64,000 bases of DNA from Pelagibius sp. CAU 1746 (lineage in GTDB: Bacteria; Pseudomonadota; Alphaproteobacteria; Kiloniellales; Kiloniellaceae): positions 2,356,001 through 2,420,000 of the forward strand of contig NZ_JBDOQT010000001.1 of NCBI RefSeq assembly GCF_039839785.1, written 5' to 3'. The position numbers and the translations under genes were made by a program. The notes below the pieces were generated by a model. That model was not told the origin of the DNA. It was given only the letters and a program-made list of their open reading frames with translations, and ran no database searches. Position 1 is the stretch's first letter, and each line of letters opens with the position of its first letter. Shown here piece by piece: positions 48,618 through 56,536 of the stretch.

Positions 48618-50006
48618 CTATGTTCCGCTTGGCCTGGCCGAAGCCCCGGCGCCCCCGGTTGCTGCGATCTGCGGCGCCGCTACAGGGGCGAGCAGTCGGT
48701 CGGTGAGGGCGCGGCTGCCGGGATGGCGATCGATAGCCCAGCACGCCGCACTCAGCGCCGCGGATCTCTCTCCGCCCAGCAGCGGCCCAGCCAGCTCGTC
48801 GAACTTCGCGGCCACTTCGGCGTCGCTGAAGGGCGCCTCGGGGTCGCCGCGGGCCGGGCAGGGCTCCGAGACAATGCGGCGCCCGTCCGCCAGTTCGACG
48901 GTCGCGTGGGCCCAGCGTTCCGCCGGGAAGCGGGCGCAGTAGTCGGGCTCCTCCACCAGCACCATGGCCTCGCTGAGCGCCAGGACCGGCGCGTCCGCGA
49001 GGCCGGGCCCGTCGATCTCGGCCATCCCCAGGCGGCCGCGCAGCAGCGCGGCTGCGACCGGGAAGGGAAGGGAGTACTGGGCTTCGTCGGTGCTCTGAGG
49101 CCGCCGCGTGACCAGGCGGACGGCCTCGGTGAAGCTGTGGACCGTCACGCGCGCGACCGAGGCTGGGTCGAAATCGTGTGACCGCCTGATCGACAGAACC
49201 GCCTCCACCGCCGGCTGGGCCCAGCGGCAGACCGGATAGGCCTTGATGTACTGTTCTTCGATGACCCACCGCCGGCCGAGGTCCGCCCAGATTGGCGCCA
49301 GAACGCAGTCCGTCACGATTTCCGCAGGGGCGCCGGTGAAGCCGTCGGCGGCCAGCAGGGCGGCGCTGACTCCGGCCAGGGCCCCCATGGCTGAGCCGTC
49401 CTTCAGCATCGTGGGATGCTCGATGACCCGCATCATCCGGCTGCGCGGCCCATAGTACTCGGCGATCCCCAGGGCGTGGGCCGTCTGTGCCGCCGAGAGG
49501 CCCAGCGCGCGGGCGCCGAGCGCCGCGGCGGCCAGTGAATTCCAGGCGCCGGAGGTGTGGTAGTCCGCCGCGCTGGCGTGCAGCGCGATCCCGGCGCGGG
49601 TCGCGATTTCGTAGCCCAGCACCAGGCGGGTCAGGAACTCCGCGCCGCTGCAGGGTGCCAGCTCGTCGCAGAAGGCGAGCAGCGCCGGGAGCACGGCGAC
49701 CCCGGCGTGGCCCTTGGTCAGGCGATGCCCGTCGTGGGCGTCGAGGGAATCGATGGTGCCGGCTCCGGCCAGGGCCGCCCCTTGCGGAGCCACCCGGCGG
49801 CCGTCGAAGAGCAGGCGGGCGCCGGCCGTGCCGCCGCCGTAGAAGCGCGCGGCGTGGTCGCGCAGGATGCGGCTGGCCCGCGTGGCGCTGCCGGCGGCTG
49901 CGACGCCCAGGGTGTCGAGCAGCAGCCGGCGCCCCGCGTGGCGCGCGCTTTCCGGAATGGCGGCGTGGCTCAGTCCATGAATGAAGTCGATGCAGTCACC
50001 GGGCAT
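48618..50006 (-). CDS. MmgE/PrpD family protein
   Basis: 462 residues. The pattern RRLLLDTLGVAAAGSATRAS, SLDAHDGHRLTKGHAGVAVL and GAWNSLAAAALGARALGLSA is typical of MmgE/PrpD, a family including 2-methylcitrate dehydratase and itaconate-pathway enzymes. No prpB or prpC homologue is near, so the substrate is open. The ATG at 50006 follows GGGGAGG. It is 79 bp from the LysE-type gene and 121 bp after the PAS-like gene. Confidence 0.85.
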   Translation of the reverse strand: MPGDCIDFIHGLSHAAIPESARHAGRRLLLDTLGVAAAGSATRASRILRDHAARFYGGGTAGARLLFDGRRVAPQGAALAGAGTIDSLDAHDGHRLTKGHAGVAVLPALLAFCDELAPCSGAEFLTRLVLGYEIATRAGIALHASAADYHTSGAWNSLAAAALGARALGLSAAQTAHALGIAEYYGPRSRMMRVIEHPTMLKDGSAMGALAGVSAALLAADGFTGAPAEIVTDCVLAPIWADLGRRWVIEEQYIKAYPVCRWAQPAVEAVLSIRRSHDFDPASVARVTVHSFTEAVRLVTRRPQSTDEAQYSLPFPVAAALLRGRLGMAEIDGPGLADAPVLALSEAMVLVEEPDYCARFPAERWAHATVELADGRRIVSEPCPARGDPEAPFSDAEVAAKFDELAGPLLGGERSAALSAACWAIDRHPGSRALTDRLLAPVAAPQIAATGGAGASARPSGT

Positions 50007-50126
50007 GGCGACGCCTCCCCGCGGTGGTCGTTCGACCCAGCCTGCCGCTTCTCCGGCACCGCGGGTTTCCGCTATGCGCCCTTCTCTGGTTCAGTCTCGA
50101 CCTTGCGCCGCCTCCCGCAGCGGAGA

Positions 50127-50633
50127 TCAGCAATTCGAACAGCGGGTGCGCAGCACCTTGATAGGACGGTCGTCGATTTCGATGTCGCCTTGGCGAATCA
50201 CCTCCCAGCAGTTCTGCCAGCCGCGTCCCGCCCAGAGGCGGTGGCAGGACTCGCACTCGACAATCGTCCGCGCCTCTTCCGCTGGGCCGCCCACGGGAAG
50301 CGGGCGGCGGTCGAAGGCGTACTGCAGGGCAGTGACGAATACGATCTCCCCCAGGCTGCCGGGAGCGACGGTCATGGTCATGTGGCGCTCCACGGTGGGG
50401 GAATCGCAGCGGAAGGGAATGGTGATCGACTCCGCCTTATGCCGCACTTCATGGATGATGCAGCGGTAGAGGCTGCGGTTGCCCTCGTCGACGATGAAGT
50501 CCCAGAGGCTGCGGCCGAGGACCGCCGCCGGGTCGGGAACGCCGCCGTTTTCCTCGGCGAAACGCGGCCAGGCATCGCTCACCTCGGAGATGAGGTCTTG
50601 CCTGTCGATGCAATAGATCACAGAACCCGACAT
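50127..50633 (-). CDS. PAS-like protein with C-terminal zinc-ribbon-like cysteines
   Basis: 168 residues, no signal peptide or membrane segment. Residues about 5-125 look like a PAS sensor fold (ISEVSDAWPRFAEENGGVPD, then VLGRSLWDFIVDEGNRSLY). The C terminus has two CxxC pairs, CESC (about 128) and the final CSNC, separated by some 38 residues, the spacing of a zinc ribbon or a metal-binding hook. CESCHR could be mistaken for a heme c motif, but the protein is cytoplasmic. Function unknown; a small redox, metal or ligand sensor is an inference. Confidence 0.6.
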   Translation of the reverse strand: MSGSVIYCIDRQDLISEVSDAWPRFAEENGGVPDPAAVLGRSLWDFIVDEGNRSLYRCIIHEVRHKAESITIPFRCDSPTVERHMTMTVAPGSLGEIVFVTALQYAFDRRPLPVGGPAEEARTIVECESCHRLWAGRGWQNCWEVIRQGDIEIDDRPIKVLRTRCSNC

Positions 50634-50719
50634 CGGCCCTCGGCTGCCAAGCTATCGGCTCCCGGCCAGAGTAGCATAGAGTGCGGCACAGGTCGTCAGG
50701 CGCGGTCGGGCGGCAATTC

Positions 50720-51463
50720 CTAAAGGAACGGTGCCGGCTCCGGCGCCGGCTCCGCGACGATGGCCAGCGCCTCGGCCAGCGTGAAGGCACCGCCGAAGAG
50801 CGCACGGCTGGTGATCGCGCCGGAGATGTTGGGGAGGTGCTGCAGCACCGAAATTTCCTCCAGCGACTTCACCACGCCGCTGGCGATCACCGGCGTCTCG
50901 ATGGCCGCGGCCAACTCCGTTACGTGGGACAGGCTGCTGTCCGGCTGTTCGTCGTCGCGGTCGATGTCGGTGTAGATGATCGCCGCCAGTGCCACGTCCT
51001 CGAACTGGCGTGCGAACTCGATCGGCGTGAAGATGGTCGCCTCGCGCCAGCCTTCCACCACCACGTGGCCGCCGCGCGCGTCCACCGAGACGACCACCCG
51101 GCCCGGATAGCAGGTCGCGGCTTCCTTGACCAGATGCGGGGTCTTCACGGCGGCGGTGGCGAGGACCACCCGCCGGGCGCCGGCGTCGATCCAGTGACGC
51201 ACCCGCTCCATGGAGCGGATCGCGCCGCCGACCTGTACCGGGCAGCCGGCCTCTTCGATGATCCGCTGAACGACATCCGCGTTGTCGCCTTGGTTGAACA
51301 CGGCGTCCAGATCGACCACGTGGATCCACTCCGCGCCTTGCGCGGTGAAATTGCGGGCCGCCTCAATAGGATCGATGTCGTAGACGATGGGCTCTTCGGC
51401 GCGCCCCCGCCGCAGGTTCACGCAGCGCCCCTTCTGCACCTCGATGTCCGGATAGATGATCAT
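50720..51463 (-). CDS. HisA-like (beta/alpha)8 protein with altered active site
   Basis: 247 residues from the ATG at 51463 (GGGAGG five bases upstream). It follows HisA across its length: NLRRGRAEEPIVYDIDPIEA, HVVDLDAVFNQGDNADVV, VQVGGAIRSMERV and YTDIDRDDEQPD. The first catalytic Asp (PAID/PALD in HisA) is Glu here (YPDIEVQKG); the second (VSVDAR) is kept. The phosphate loops have also changed (SGG to SGV; VGRAL to TSRAL). With no his genes nearby, I infer a diverged paralogue acting on a different substrate. Confidence 0.75.
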   Translation of the reverse strand: MIIYPDIEVQKGRCVNLRRGRAEEPIVYDIDPIEAARNFTAQGAEWIHVVDLDAVFNQGDNADVVQRIIEEAGCPVQVGGAIRSMERVRHWIDAGARRVVLATAAVKTPHLVKEAATCYPGRVVVSVDARGGHVVVEGWREATIFTPIEFARQFEDVALAAIIYTDIDRDDEQPDSSLSHVTELAAAIETPVIASGVVKSLEEISVLQHLPNISGAITSRALFGGAFTLAEALAIVAEPAPEPAPFL

Positions 51464-51566
51464 GGTTGCCTCCCGGTTCATTCTCCGAGACCGATCATCA
51501 GGACATTGTGAAGCGGCCCGGCGCGGGAGGGAAGGAGATTCGGGAGGGGCCGCCCCGAACCGGCGC

Positions 51567-52316
51567 TTAGCCGTAGCTCTGCACCAGGCTGCCGGCGACC
51601 ATGTACCAGCCGTCGACCAGCACGAAGAAGATCAGCTTGAAGGGCAGGGAGATCATGACCGGCGGCAGCATCATCATGCCCATGGACATGAGGATCGAGG
51701 CCACGACCATATCGATGATGAGGAAAGGCAGGAACAACAGGAAGCCGATTTCGAAGGCGCGGCGCAACTCGCTGATCATAAAGGCGGGGATCAGGGCGCG
51801 CATCGGCGTCGCCTCGGGCGCCTCGACCTCGGCGGTGTCGGTCAGATCGAGGAAGAGGCGCAGGTCGTTCTCGCGCACATGGCGCAGCATGAACTGGCGC
51901 ACCGGTTGCTGGGCACGGTCCAGGGCCTCGAACTCGGTGATGTCCTCGGCGATCAGCGGCTCCAACGCCTCGTCGTAGACCGCTTCTAGGGTCGGCATCA
52001 TGACGAAGGCGGTGAGGAAAAGCGCCAAGCTCACCACGACGGAGTTGGGCGGTGTCTGCTGCAGGCCAATGGCCGTGCGCAGGAAGGAGAGCACCACGAC
52101 GATGCGGGTGAAGGAGGTCATCATCACCAGGATCGACGGCGCCAGGCTGAGGATCGTGATGAGGACAATGAGCTGGATGATGCGTCCGGTGGTGGTTCCC
52201 GCCGTCTCGGCGCCCAGGTCGAAGGTCAGCGCCTGGGCCAGGGCCTCGCCGGGCAGGAGCAGCAGCAGCGCCGCCGGCAGGAGGGCGAGGACGGCAAGGG
52301 AGTGGAAGCGCTTCAC
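51567..52316 (-). CDS. fliP: FliP export gate protein, GTG start
   Basis: 249 residues. A cleavable signal peptide (LALLPAALLLLLPGEALAQA) is followed by conserved IVLITILSLAPSILVMMTSF, TRIVVVLSFLRTAIGLQQTP and SPSELRRAF-type ISELRRAFEIGFLLFLPFLI. FliP forms the core of the FliPQR gate. The GTG at 52316 overlaps the fliO stop by four bases. fliQ and fliR are in the divergent cluster at 55474-56524. Confidence 0.96.
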   Translation of the reverse strand: MKRFHSLAVLALLPAALLLLLPGEALAQALTFDLGAETAGTTTGRIIQLIVLITILSLAPSILVMMTSFTRIVVVLSFLRTAIGLQQTPPNSVVVSLALFLTAFVMMPTLEAVYDEALEPLIAEDITEFEALDRAQQPVRQFMLRHVRENDLRLFLDLTDTAEVEAPEATPMRALIPAFMISELRRAFEIGFLLFLPFLIIDMVVASILMSMGMMMLPPVMISLPFKLIFFVLVDGWYMVAGSLVQSYG

Positions 52317-52702
52317 GGCGTTTGCCTCCGCAGCTTGCCGGCAAGGCGGGTTACCAGGTTCTGCGTCCCCACGGTATCGGCGCTGCCGCCGGGCTGGACC
52401 GGCGATGCGGCCGCGGCGGGCCGAACCGGCGGCGCCGGAATGTCGCTTTCGATCAGCAGGTCGCTGGTCGCACCCAGCAGGACCAGGTGCTCGCGGTCGT
52501 CGCGGCGCACCAGGATGAGCTTGTGCTTGGCGTCCAGCGGGCGCACCTCGACCAGGCTGAGGCGGCGCGGGCCGGCGCTGCTCGGCGTCGCGGCCAGGCG
52601 CTCGCCGAAGCCCGAGCGGCGCAGCAGGGCCGCCAAGCCGGCGATCAGCACGAGCACGAAGGCCAGCGCGAGAAAGAAGCGGAAGTACTCACCGAGATCC
52701 AT
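52313..52702 (-). CDS. fliO: FliO export-apparatus assembly protein
   Basis: 129 residues from the ATG at 52702 (MDLGEYFRFF). One membrane helix (LALAFVLVLIAGLAALL) is followed by the FliO-type basic/beta segment RRLSLVEVRPLDAKHKLILV and RRDDREHLVLLG. FliO helps FliP oligomerise. Translationally coupled to fliP. Confidence 0.9.
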   Translation of the reverse strand: MDLGEYFRFFLALAFVLVLIAGLAALLRRSGFGERLAATPSSAGPRRLSLVEVRPLDAKHKLILVRRDDREHLVLLGATSDLLIESDIPAPPVRPAAAASPVQPGGSADTVGTQNLVTRLAGKLRRQTP

Positions 52703-52749
52703 TTGGTGTCCCCAATCGCTCCCCAACAGGCGGTTCGGTTGATCGGCTG

Positions 52750-53076
52750 CTAGGGTTTGTCGGTCTTGGGTGCCGCATAGGCGGTTAGCGCCTTGCGGCG
52801 ATCGCTGGCGGCGTTCAGCAACTGGGCCAGCTCGCCCAGGCCGGCGCGCAAGTTCTCGCCCAGTTGGTTGACCTCTTCCACCAGGCCGAAGAGGCGCGGG
52901 CGGAGTTGGCGGCTGTCGTCGGCCGGCAGGGTCTCGATCGCCCGGCAGAGCCCCTTAACGTCCTCCTCGATCGGCGTCAGGTCGACGATCGTGCCCGTCG
53001 AAAGGCCCTGCCGGGCCTTGCGCAGGCGCGCCGTAAGGGAATGCATTTCGGACTCGATGGCGGCTGTATGACTCAC
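52750..53076 (-). CDS. Small coiled-coil protein in the fliO-fliP operon, GTG start
   Basis: 108 residues, helical throughout with a central VDLTPIEEDVKGLCRAIETL and GLVEEVNQLGENLRAGLGEL. It looks like a FlgN- or FliT-size chaperone, but I cannot assign a family. The GTG overlaps the stop of the fhlB-like gene by four bases and has GAGGAG upstream, so it is translated with it. Confidence 0.6.
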   Translation of the reverse strand: MSHTAAIESEMHSLTARLRKARQGLSTGTIVDLTPIEEDVKGLCRAIETLPADDSRQLRPRLFGLVEEVNQLGENLRAGLGELAQLLNAASDRRKALTAYAAPKTDKP

Positions 53077-53459
53077 GCTTGCTTCTCCTCATCTGATTCT
53101 TGCCCGCCGTGCCGGCCGTCAGTCTGCCCGGTGCCGGTCTGCCCGGTGTCGGTCTGCCCGGTGTCGGTCTGGTAGAGGTAGCGGAGGATCTCCGCGACCC
53201 CGGCCAGCGCAGCCAGGGGGATCTCGCTCTCCACCTCGACCGCCGCCAGGATTTCGGCCAGATCGCTGTCGGTGCGCACCTTCACGCCGCGCTCGAAGGC
53301 GATCTGCAGGATCTGCTCGGCGACGGCACCGCGGCCGCTGGCCGTGACCCTGGGGGCGGCGCCGGCGGCGTGGCCTGCCAGCCCCTCGACGGCCTCCGGC
53401 GTCACGTTCTCCAGCGCGATGGCGAGGCTGCGCTCGGGGCGGGGTTTCTGCGTCACCAT
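53073..53459 (-). CDS. FhlB-like protein (FlhB C-terminal domain only)
   Basis: 128 residues. The segment VAEQILQIAFERGVKVRTDS, DLAEILAAVEVESEIPLAAL and AGVAEILRYLYQTD matches the end of FlhB after the NPTH site. The NPTH motif and the membrane domain are missing. Such FhlB/YlqH-type proteins may substitute for the cleaved FlhB C-terminal domain in export switching. The tail has TDTGQ/TGTGQ repeats. It heads the fhlB-coiled coil-fliO-fliP group and has a CtrA-like box upstream. Full-length FlhB is at 56537. Confidence 0.82.
   Translation of the reverse strand: MVTQKPRPERSLAIALENVTPEAVEGLAGHAAGAAPRVTASGRGAVAEQILQIAFERGVKVRTDSDLAEILAAVEVESEIPLAALAGVAEILRYLYQTDTGQTDTGQTGTGQTDGRHGGQESDEEKQA
53122..53171 (-). 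repeat. 3.3 x 15-bp tandem repeat
   Basis: Units GTCTGCCCGGTG(C/T)CG on the plus strand at 53122-53136, 53137-53151 and 53152-53166, encoding TDTGQ/TGTGQ on the minus strand in the FhlB-like tail. Confidence 0.9.
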
Positions 53460-53556
53460 CGACTCACGATTCGGTAATCCACGGCTTTGCCGCCGGCCCG
53501 GGTCGGCCGCTGGGCGGCCCGCAACTCCGACGGTTCACCGATGGTGACCGATCATG

Positions 53557-53572
53557 CTTAACGAATGGTTAG
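53557..53572 (-). promoter_or_regulatory. CtrA-like box upstream of the fhlB-fliO-fliP operon
   Basis: On the minus strand: CTAACCATTCGTTAAG, i.e. TTAA-N7-TTAA with one mismatch and the CCAT often seen after the first half-site. It is 98 bp before the fhlB-like ATG. Caulobacter fliOP-type operons are CtrA targets. Confidence 0.62.
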
Positions 53573-53658
53573 AGGAGAGCGCCCTGCGGCCCTCAAACGG
53601 CGAAAAAACGCCAAGCGCCAGAGACCCTTAGACGGCCCTCGGCGCAAAGGAGACGGGG

Positions 53659-53919
53659 TTAAGAGCCGCCGCTGTCGCTTTTGGGCGACGCCGGCACGGC
53701 GGTGCCCTTGATCGCTTCGGCCAGGGCCTCGTCGTCGCCTACGGCAGCAGCCCTGTTTTCCTCTTGGATACGCTCGAAGATTTCGCGCCGCAGCACCGTC
53801 GCATCGCTTGGGAAGGTAAATCCCAGCTTGATCGACTTGCCGCGGATATCCACCACCGTGACCTCGATATTGTCGTTTATGATGACGGACTCGCCGATTT
53901 TGCGTGTCAGATAAAGCAT
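53659..53919 (-). CDS. csrA: CsrA RNA-binding translational regulator
   Basis: 86 residues. MLYLTRKIGESVIINDNIEV, then TVVDIRGKSIKLGFTFPSDA and the RNA-contact VLRREIFERIQEEN are typical CsrA. A 25-residue disordered tail is extra. CsrA dimers bind GGA-type hairpins, often over Shine-Dalgarno sites. With fliW at 28218 it should form the flagellin-CsrA-FliW partner switch. It stands between the fhlB operon and flgB. Confidence 0.95.
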   Translation of the reverse strand: MLYLTRKIGESVIINDNIEVTVVDIRGKSIKLGFTFPSDATVLRREIFERIQEENRAAAVGDDEALAEAIKGTAVPASPKSDSGGS

Positions 53920-53999
53920 CGCCCTCTTGGCTCCCCCGCGCCACGACCCGCAGCCTCCCCCGGCCCGCGGATATAGTTAATATACACAATTTAGCTCGT

Positions 54000-54015
54000 T
54001 TTACTGATTCTTAAC
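54000..54015 (+). promoter_or_regulatory. CtrA-like box upstream of flgB
   Basis: TTTACTGATTCTTAAC, one mismatch to TTAA-N7-TTAAC, 117 bp before the flgB ATG. It includes a GATTC (GANTC) site, so CcrM methylation could affect it. A/T-rich DNA with TATAGTTAATATACA lies just upstream and may serve csrA. Confidence 0.62.
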
Positions 54016-54131
54016 AAGGCAGGCTTGATCATGGAGCCCATAGGCCCCGGAAAAGCTGGGGGAGTCCCGGGACTGCGACCCCCGGGGCGCCGGGGGCGAA
54101 AACGGCGCTCGATGCAACTGCCAGGAACGTC

Positions 54132-54539
54132 ATGGACGGGAAACCCGGAATCTTCGGCCTGCTCGGCAAGCGTATGGAATGGCTCGGCCAGCGCCAGAAG
54201 GTGCTGGCCCAGAACATTGCCAACGCCGACACGCCGGACTATGTGCCGCACGACCTGAAGCCGCAGGATTTCCGCCGCATGGTCGAGCGCAACTACCAGC
54301 CGACAATGAAGCCGGACGCGACACAGGCCGGACACATCCAGACCTCCAGCCTGAAAGCCGACGGCCGTGGCGTCGAACAGAAGCAGCGCTACGAGACCGC
54401 GCCTTCCGGCAACGCCGTGATCCTGGAAGAACAGCTTATCAACGTCGCCCAGACGCAGGCCGACTACAACGCGATCACCAATCTCTACAAGAAGCAGGTG
54501 TCGATGTTGAAGATGGCGCTGCGCGGGCGGATGGGTTGA
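54132..54539 (+). CDS. flgB: FlgB proximal rod protein
   Basis: 135 residues. FGLLGKRMEWLGQRQKVLAQ, then NIANADTPDYVPHDLKPQDF is the FlgB signature; the C terminus has LEEQLINVAQTQADYNAITN. It forms the proximal rod with FlgC, FliE and FlgF. First gene of flgB-flgC-fliE-fliQ-fliR-flhB. Confidence 0.95.
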   Translation: MDGKPGIFGLLGKRMEWLGQRQKVLAQNIANADTPDYVPHDLKPQDFRRMVERNYQPTMKPDATQAGHIQTSSLKADGRGVEQKQRYETAPSGNAVILEEQLINVAQTQADYNAITNLYKKQVSMLKMALRGRMG

Positions 54540-54587
54540 TGCCCGGTAGCGGGCAAGGCGACGCGAAGCGGTTAGGACGCAGAAGCC

Positions 54588-54995
54588 ATGGATCTTGAGA
54601 AATCACTGAATATCTCCGCCGCCGGTATGCGGGCGCAGGGCACGCGCCTGCGGGTCATTGCGGAGAACATCGCCAACGCCAACTCCACGGCGCAGACGCC
54701 GGGTGGCGAGCCCTACCGGCGCAAGCTGGTGACCTTCGACAACGAGCTGGACCGCTCCCTGGGGCTGGAGACGGTGCGGGTCGATTCCATCGTCGCCGAC
54801 CGCGGCGCCTTCCAGCGCCGTTACGAGCCGGGCCATCCGGCGGCGGACGAGGACGGCTACGTGCTGTTGCCCAACGTGAATTCGCTGATGGAGATGGCCG
54901 ACCTGCGCGAGGCGCAACGCAGCTACGAGGCCAATCTGAAGGCCATCGAATCGTCGCGCTCCATGCTGCAGAAGACGATCGATATCCTGCGCTGA
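54588..54995 (+). CDS. flgC: FlgC proximal rod protein
   Basis: 135 residues. MDLEKSLNISAAGMRAQGTR, then VIAENIANANSTAQTPGGEP and the FlgC-specific GYVLLPNVNSLMEMADLREA followed by QRSYEANLKAIESSR. 48 bp after flgB. Confidence 0.96.
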   Translation: MDLEKSLNISAAGMRAQGTRLRVIAENIANANSTAQTPGGEPYRRKLVTFDNELDRSLGLETVRVDSIVADRGAFQRRYEPGHPAADEDGYVLLPNVNSLMEMADLREAQRSYEANLKAIESSRSMLQKTIDILR

Positions 54996-55116
54996 GGCGC
55001 AGGCGATATCCCGCGCTAGGCAGCGCGACCGTTACGCGGCGCCAGGACGGCGCCGCCGACCCGCCAGGACGGCCCCGATCGACACCCGGATTCCGGGCGT
55101 CTGAGGAGCGAGCCAA

Positions 55117-55425
55117 ATGATGAATATCAACGGGGCCATCCAGGCTTACGACAAGATGCTGCGCCAGGGCGGGGCCGCGCCCGGCCTGGAGGCGCGCGAC
55201 AGCGGCGGCGCCGATTTCTCTTCCCTGCTGCAGCGCGCCGCCGAGCGGGCCGCCGACACGATGCTGGAAGGCGAGCGGCAGACCGTCCAGGCGGCGGCCG
55301 GCACGGCCGATCTGACCGAGGTGGTCATGGCGGTGTCGAAGGCGGAGATGACGTTGGAAACCGTGGTCACCCTGCGCGACAAGGTGGTCCAGGCTTATCA
55401 GGAAATCCTGCGGATGCCGGTCTGA
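55117..55425 (+). CDS. fliE: FliE MS-ring/rod adaptor
   Basis: 102 residues. The second half has the FliE helix pattern MLEGERQTVQAAAGTADLTE, VVMAVSKAEMTLETVVTLRD and KVVQAYQEILRMPV. The N-terminal half (about 40 residues) is more variable. It links FliF to the rod and gates export of rod proteins. ATG at 55117 after GAGGAG; a second ATG follows directly. Confidence 0.94.
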   Translation: MMNINGAIQAYDKMLRQGGAAPGLEARDSGGADFSSLLQRAAERAADTMLEGERQTVQAAAGTADLTEVVMAVSKAEMTLETVVTLRDKVVQAYQEILRMPV

Positions 55426-55473
55426 GGGCTCTGGGCTGCAAGACGGCGGCGTAGCGAAAGGGAAGGGGGGCCG

Positions 55474-55740
55474 GTGAACGGCACGGAAGCCATAGAGATC
55501 GGCCGCGAGACGATCTACGTGATGCTCAAGATCGGCGCGCCGGTCATGCTGATGGCGCTGGCCGTGGGCTTGGTGATCGCGCTGTTTCAGGCGTTGACGT
55601 CGATCCAGGAAATGACCCTGACCTTCGTGCCGAAGATCATTATCATCTTCGTCGGCGTGATGCTGATGCTGCCGTTCATGTTGAGCAGCCTGACGACCTT
55701 CTCCCAGGGCCTCTTCGACCGCATGATCTCTCTCGGCTAG
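55474..55740 (+). CDS. fliQ: FliQ export gate protein, GTG start
   Basis: 88 residues, two membrane helices (MLKIGAPVMLMALAVGLVIA and FVPKIIIIFVGVMLMLPFML), with the family block LFQALTSIQEMTLTF between. GTG start with GGAAGGGGGG upstream. Four FliQ subunits join FliP and FliR in the export gate. Confidence 0.95.
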   Translation: MNGTEAIEIGRETIYVMLKIGAPVMLMALAVGLVIALFQALTSIQEMTLTFVPKIIIIFVGVMLMLPFMLSSLTTFSQGLFDRMISLG

Positions 55741-55756
55741 GGCAGGAGCGCCGCCC

Positions 55757-56524
55757 ATGCTGGCCGAATTGCTTCCCAATCAAGCTTTCGCTCTATTGCT
55801 GGTCTTCGTGCGCTTGGGCAGCGCCCTGATGCTGATGCCCGGCTTCGGCGAGAGCTATATCTCGCCGCGCATCCGCCTGATCCTGGCGCTGACCGTGACG
55901 GTGGTGGTCCAGCCGGTCCTGCCGCAGGGCGTTATCCCGGCGCTGCCCGACAGCGCCATGGCGATGTTCCTGCTGATCCTGGGCGAGGCCTTCATCGGCC
56001 TTTTCCTGGGTTCCTTGGCGCGCGTCCTCATGGCCGCGCTGTCCACCGGAGGCATGATGATCGCCACGGTGACGGGACTGGCCAATGCCTTGACCAACGA
56101 CCCAACGGCAGCCCAGCAGGGGTCCATCGCCGGATCGTTTCTCTCGACCCTGGCCCTGCTGATCATCATCATTCTGGACCTGCATCACCTGCTGCTGCGC
56201 GGCGTCATCGAGAGCTACGAGCTGTTTGTGCCCGGCCAGTCGATCCTGGTCGGAGATATCTCGCAGATGATCACCCGCGGTGTGGCGCGGGCCTTCCTGC
56301 TGGGATTCCAGATCGCCTCGCCCTTCATCGCCGTGGGCTTGATCTTCAATCTGGGTCTTGGCCTGCTGTCCCGCCTCATGCCGCAGATGCAGGTCTTCTT
56401 CATCGCCATCCCGCTGCAGATCCTGATCGGCATGGGCATCCTGATGATCGCCCTGCCGACGCTTATCGGCTGGTTTATCTCCGGTTTCCAGGACGTCATG
56501 CTGCCCTTCGCGGGCCTTAACTGA
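55757..56524 (+). CDS. fliR: FliR export gate protein
   Basis: 255 residues, about six membrane segments. Signature FVRLGSALMLMPGFGESYIS near residue 20 and FIGLFLGSLARVLMAALSTGG later. One FliR per gate, forming the helical pore with FliP and FliQ. It is 16 bp after fliQ and 12 bp before flhB. Confidence 0.95.
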   Translation: MLAELLPNQAFALLLVFVRLGSALMLMPGFGESYISPRIRLILALTVTVVVQPVLPQGVIPALPDSAMAMFLLILGEAFIGLFLGSLARVLMAALSTGGMMIATVTGLANALTNDPTAAQQGSIAGSFLSTLALLIIIILDLHHLLLRGVIESYELFVPGQSILVGDISQMITRGVARAFLLGFQIASPFIAVGLIFNLGLGLLSRLMPQMQVFFIAIPLQILIGMGILMIALPTLIGWFISGFQDVMLPFAGLN

Positions 56525-56536
56525 GGATGCGTCAGC

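Noticed and set aside
50127-50633. CESCH as a cytochrome c heme-binding site
   Set aside because: No signal peptide or membrane anchor, and a second CxxC at the C terminus fits a zinc-type site better.
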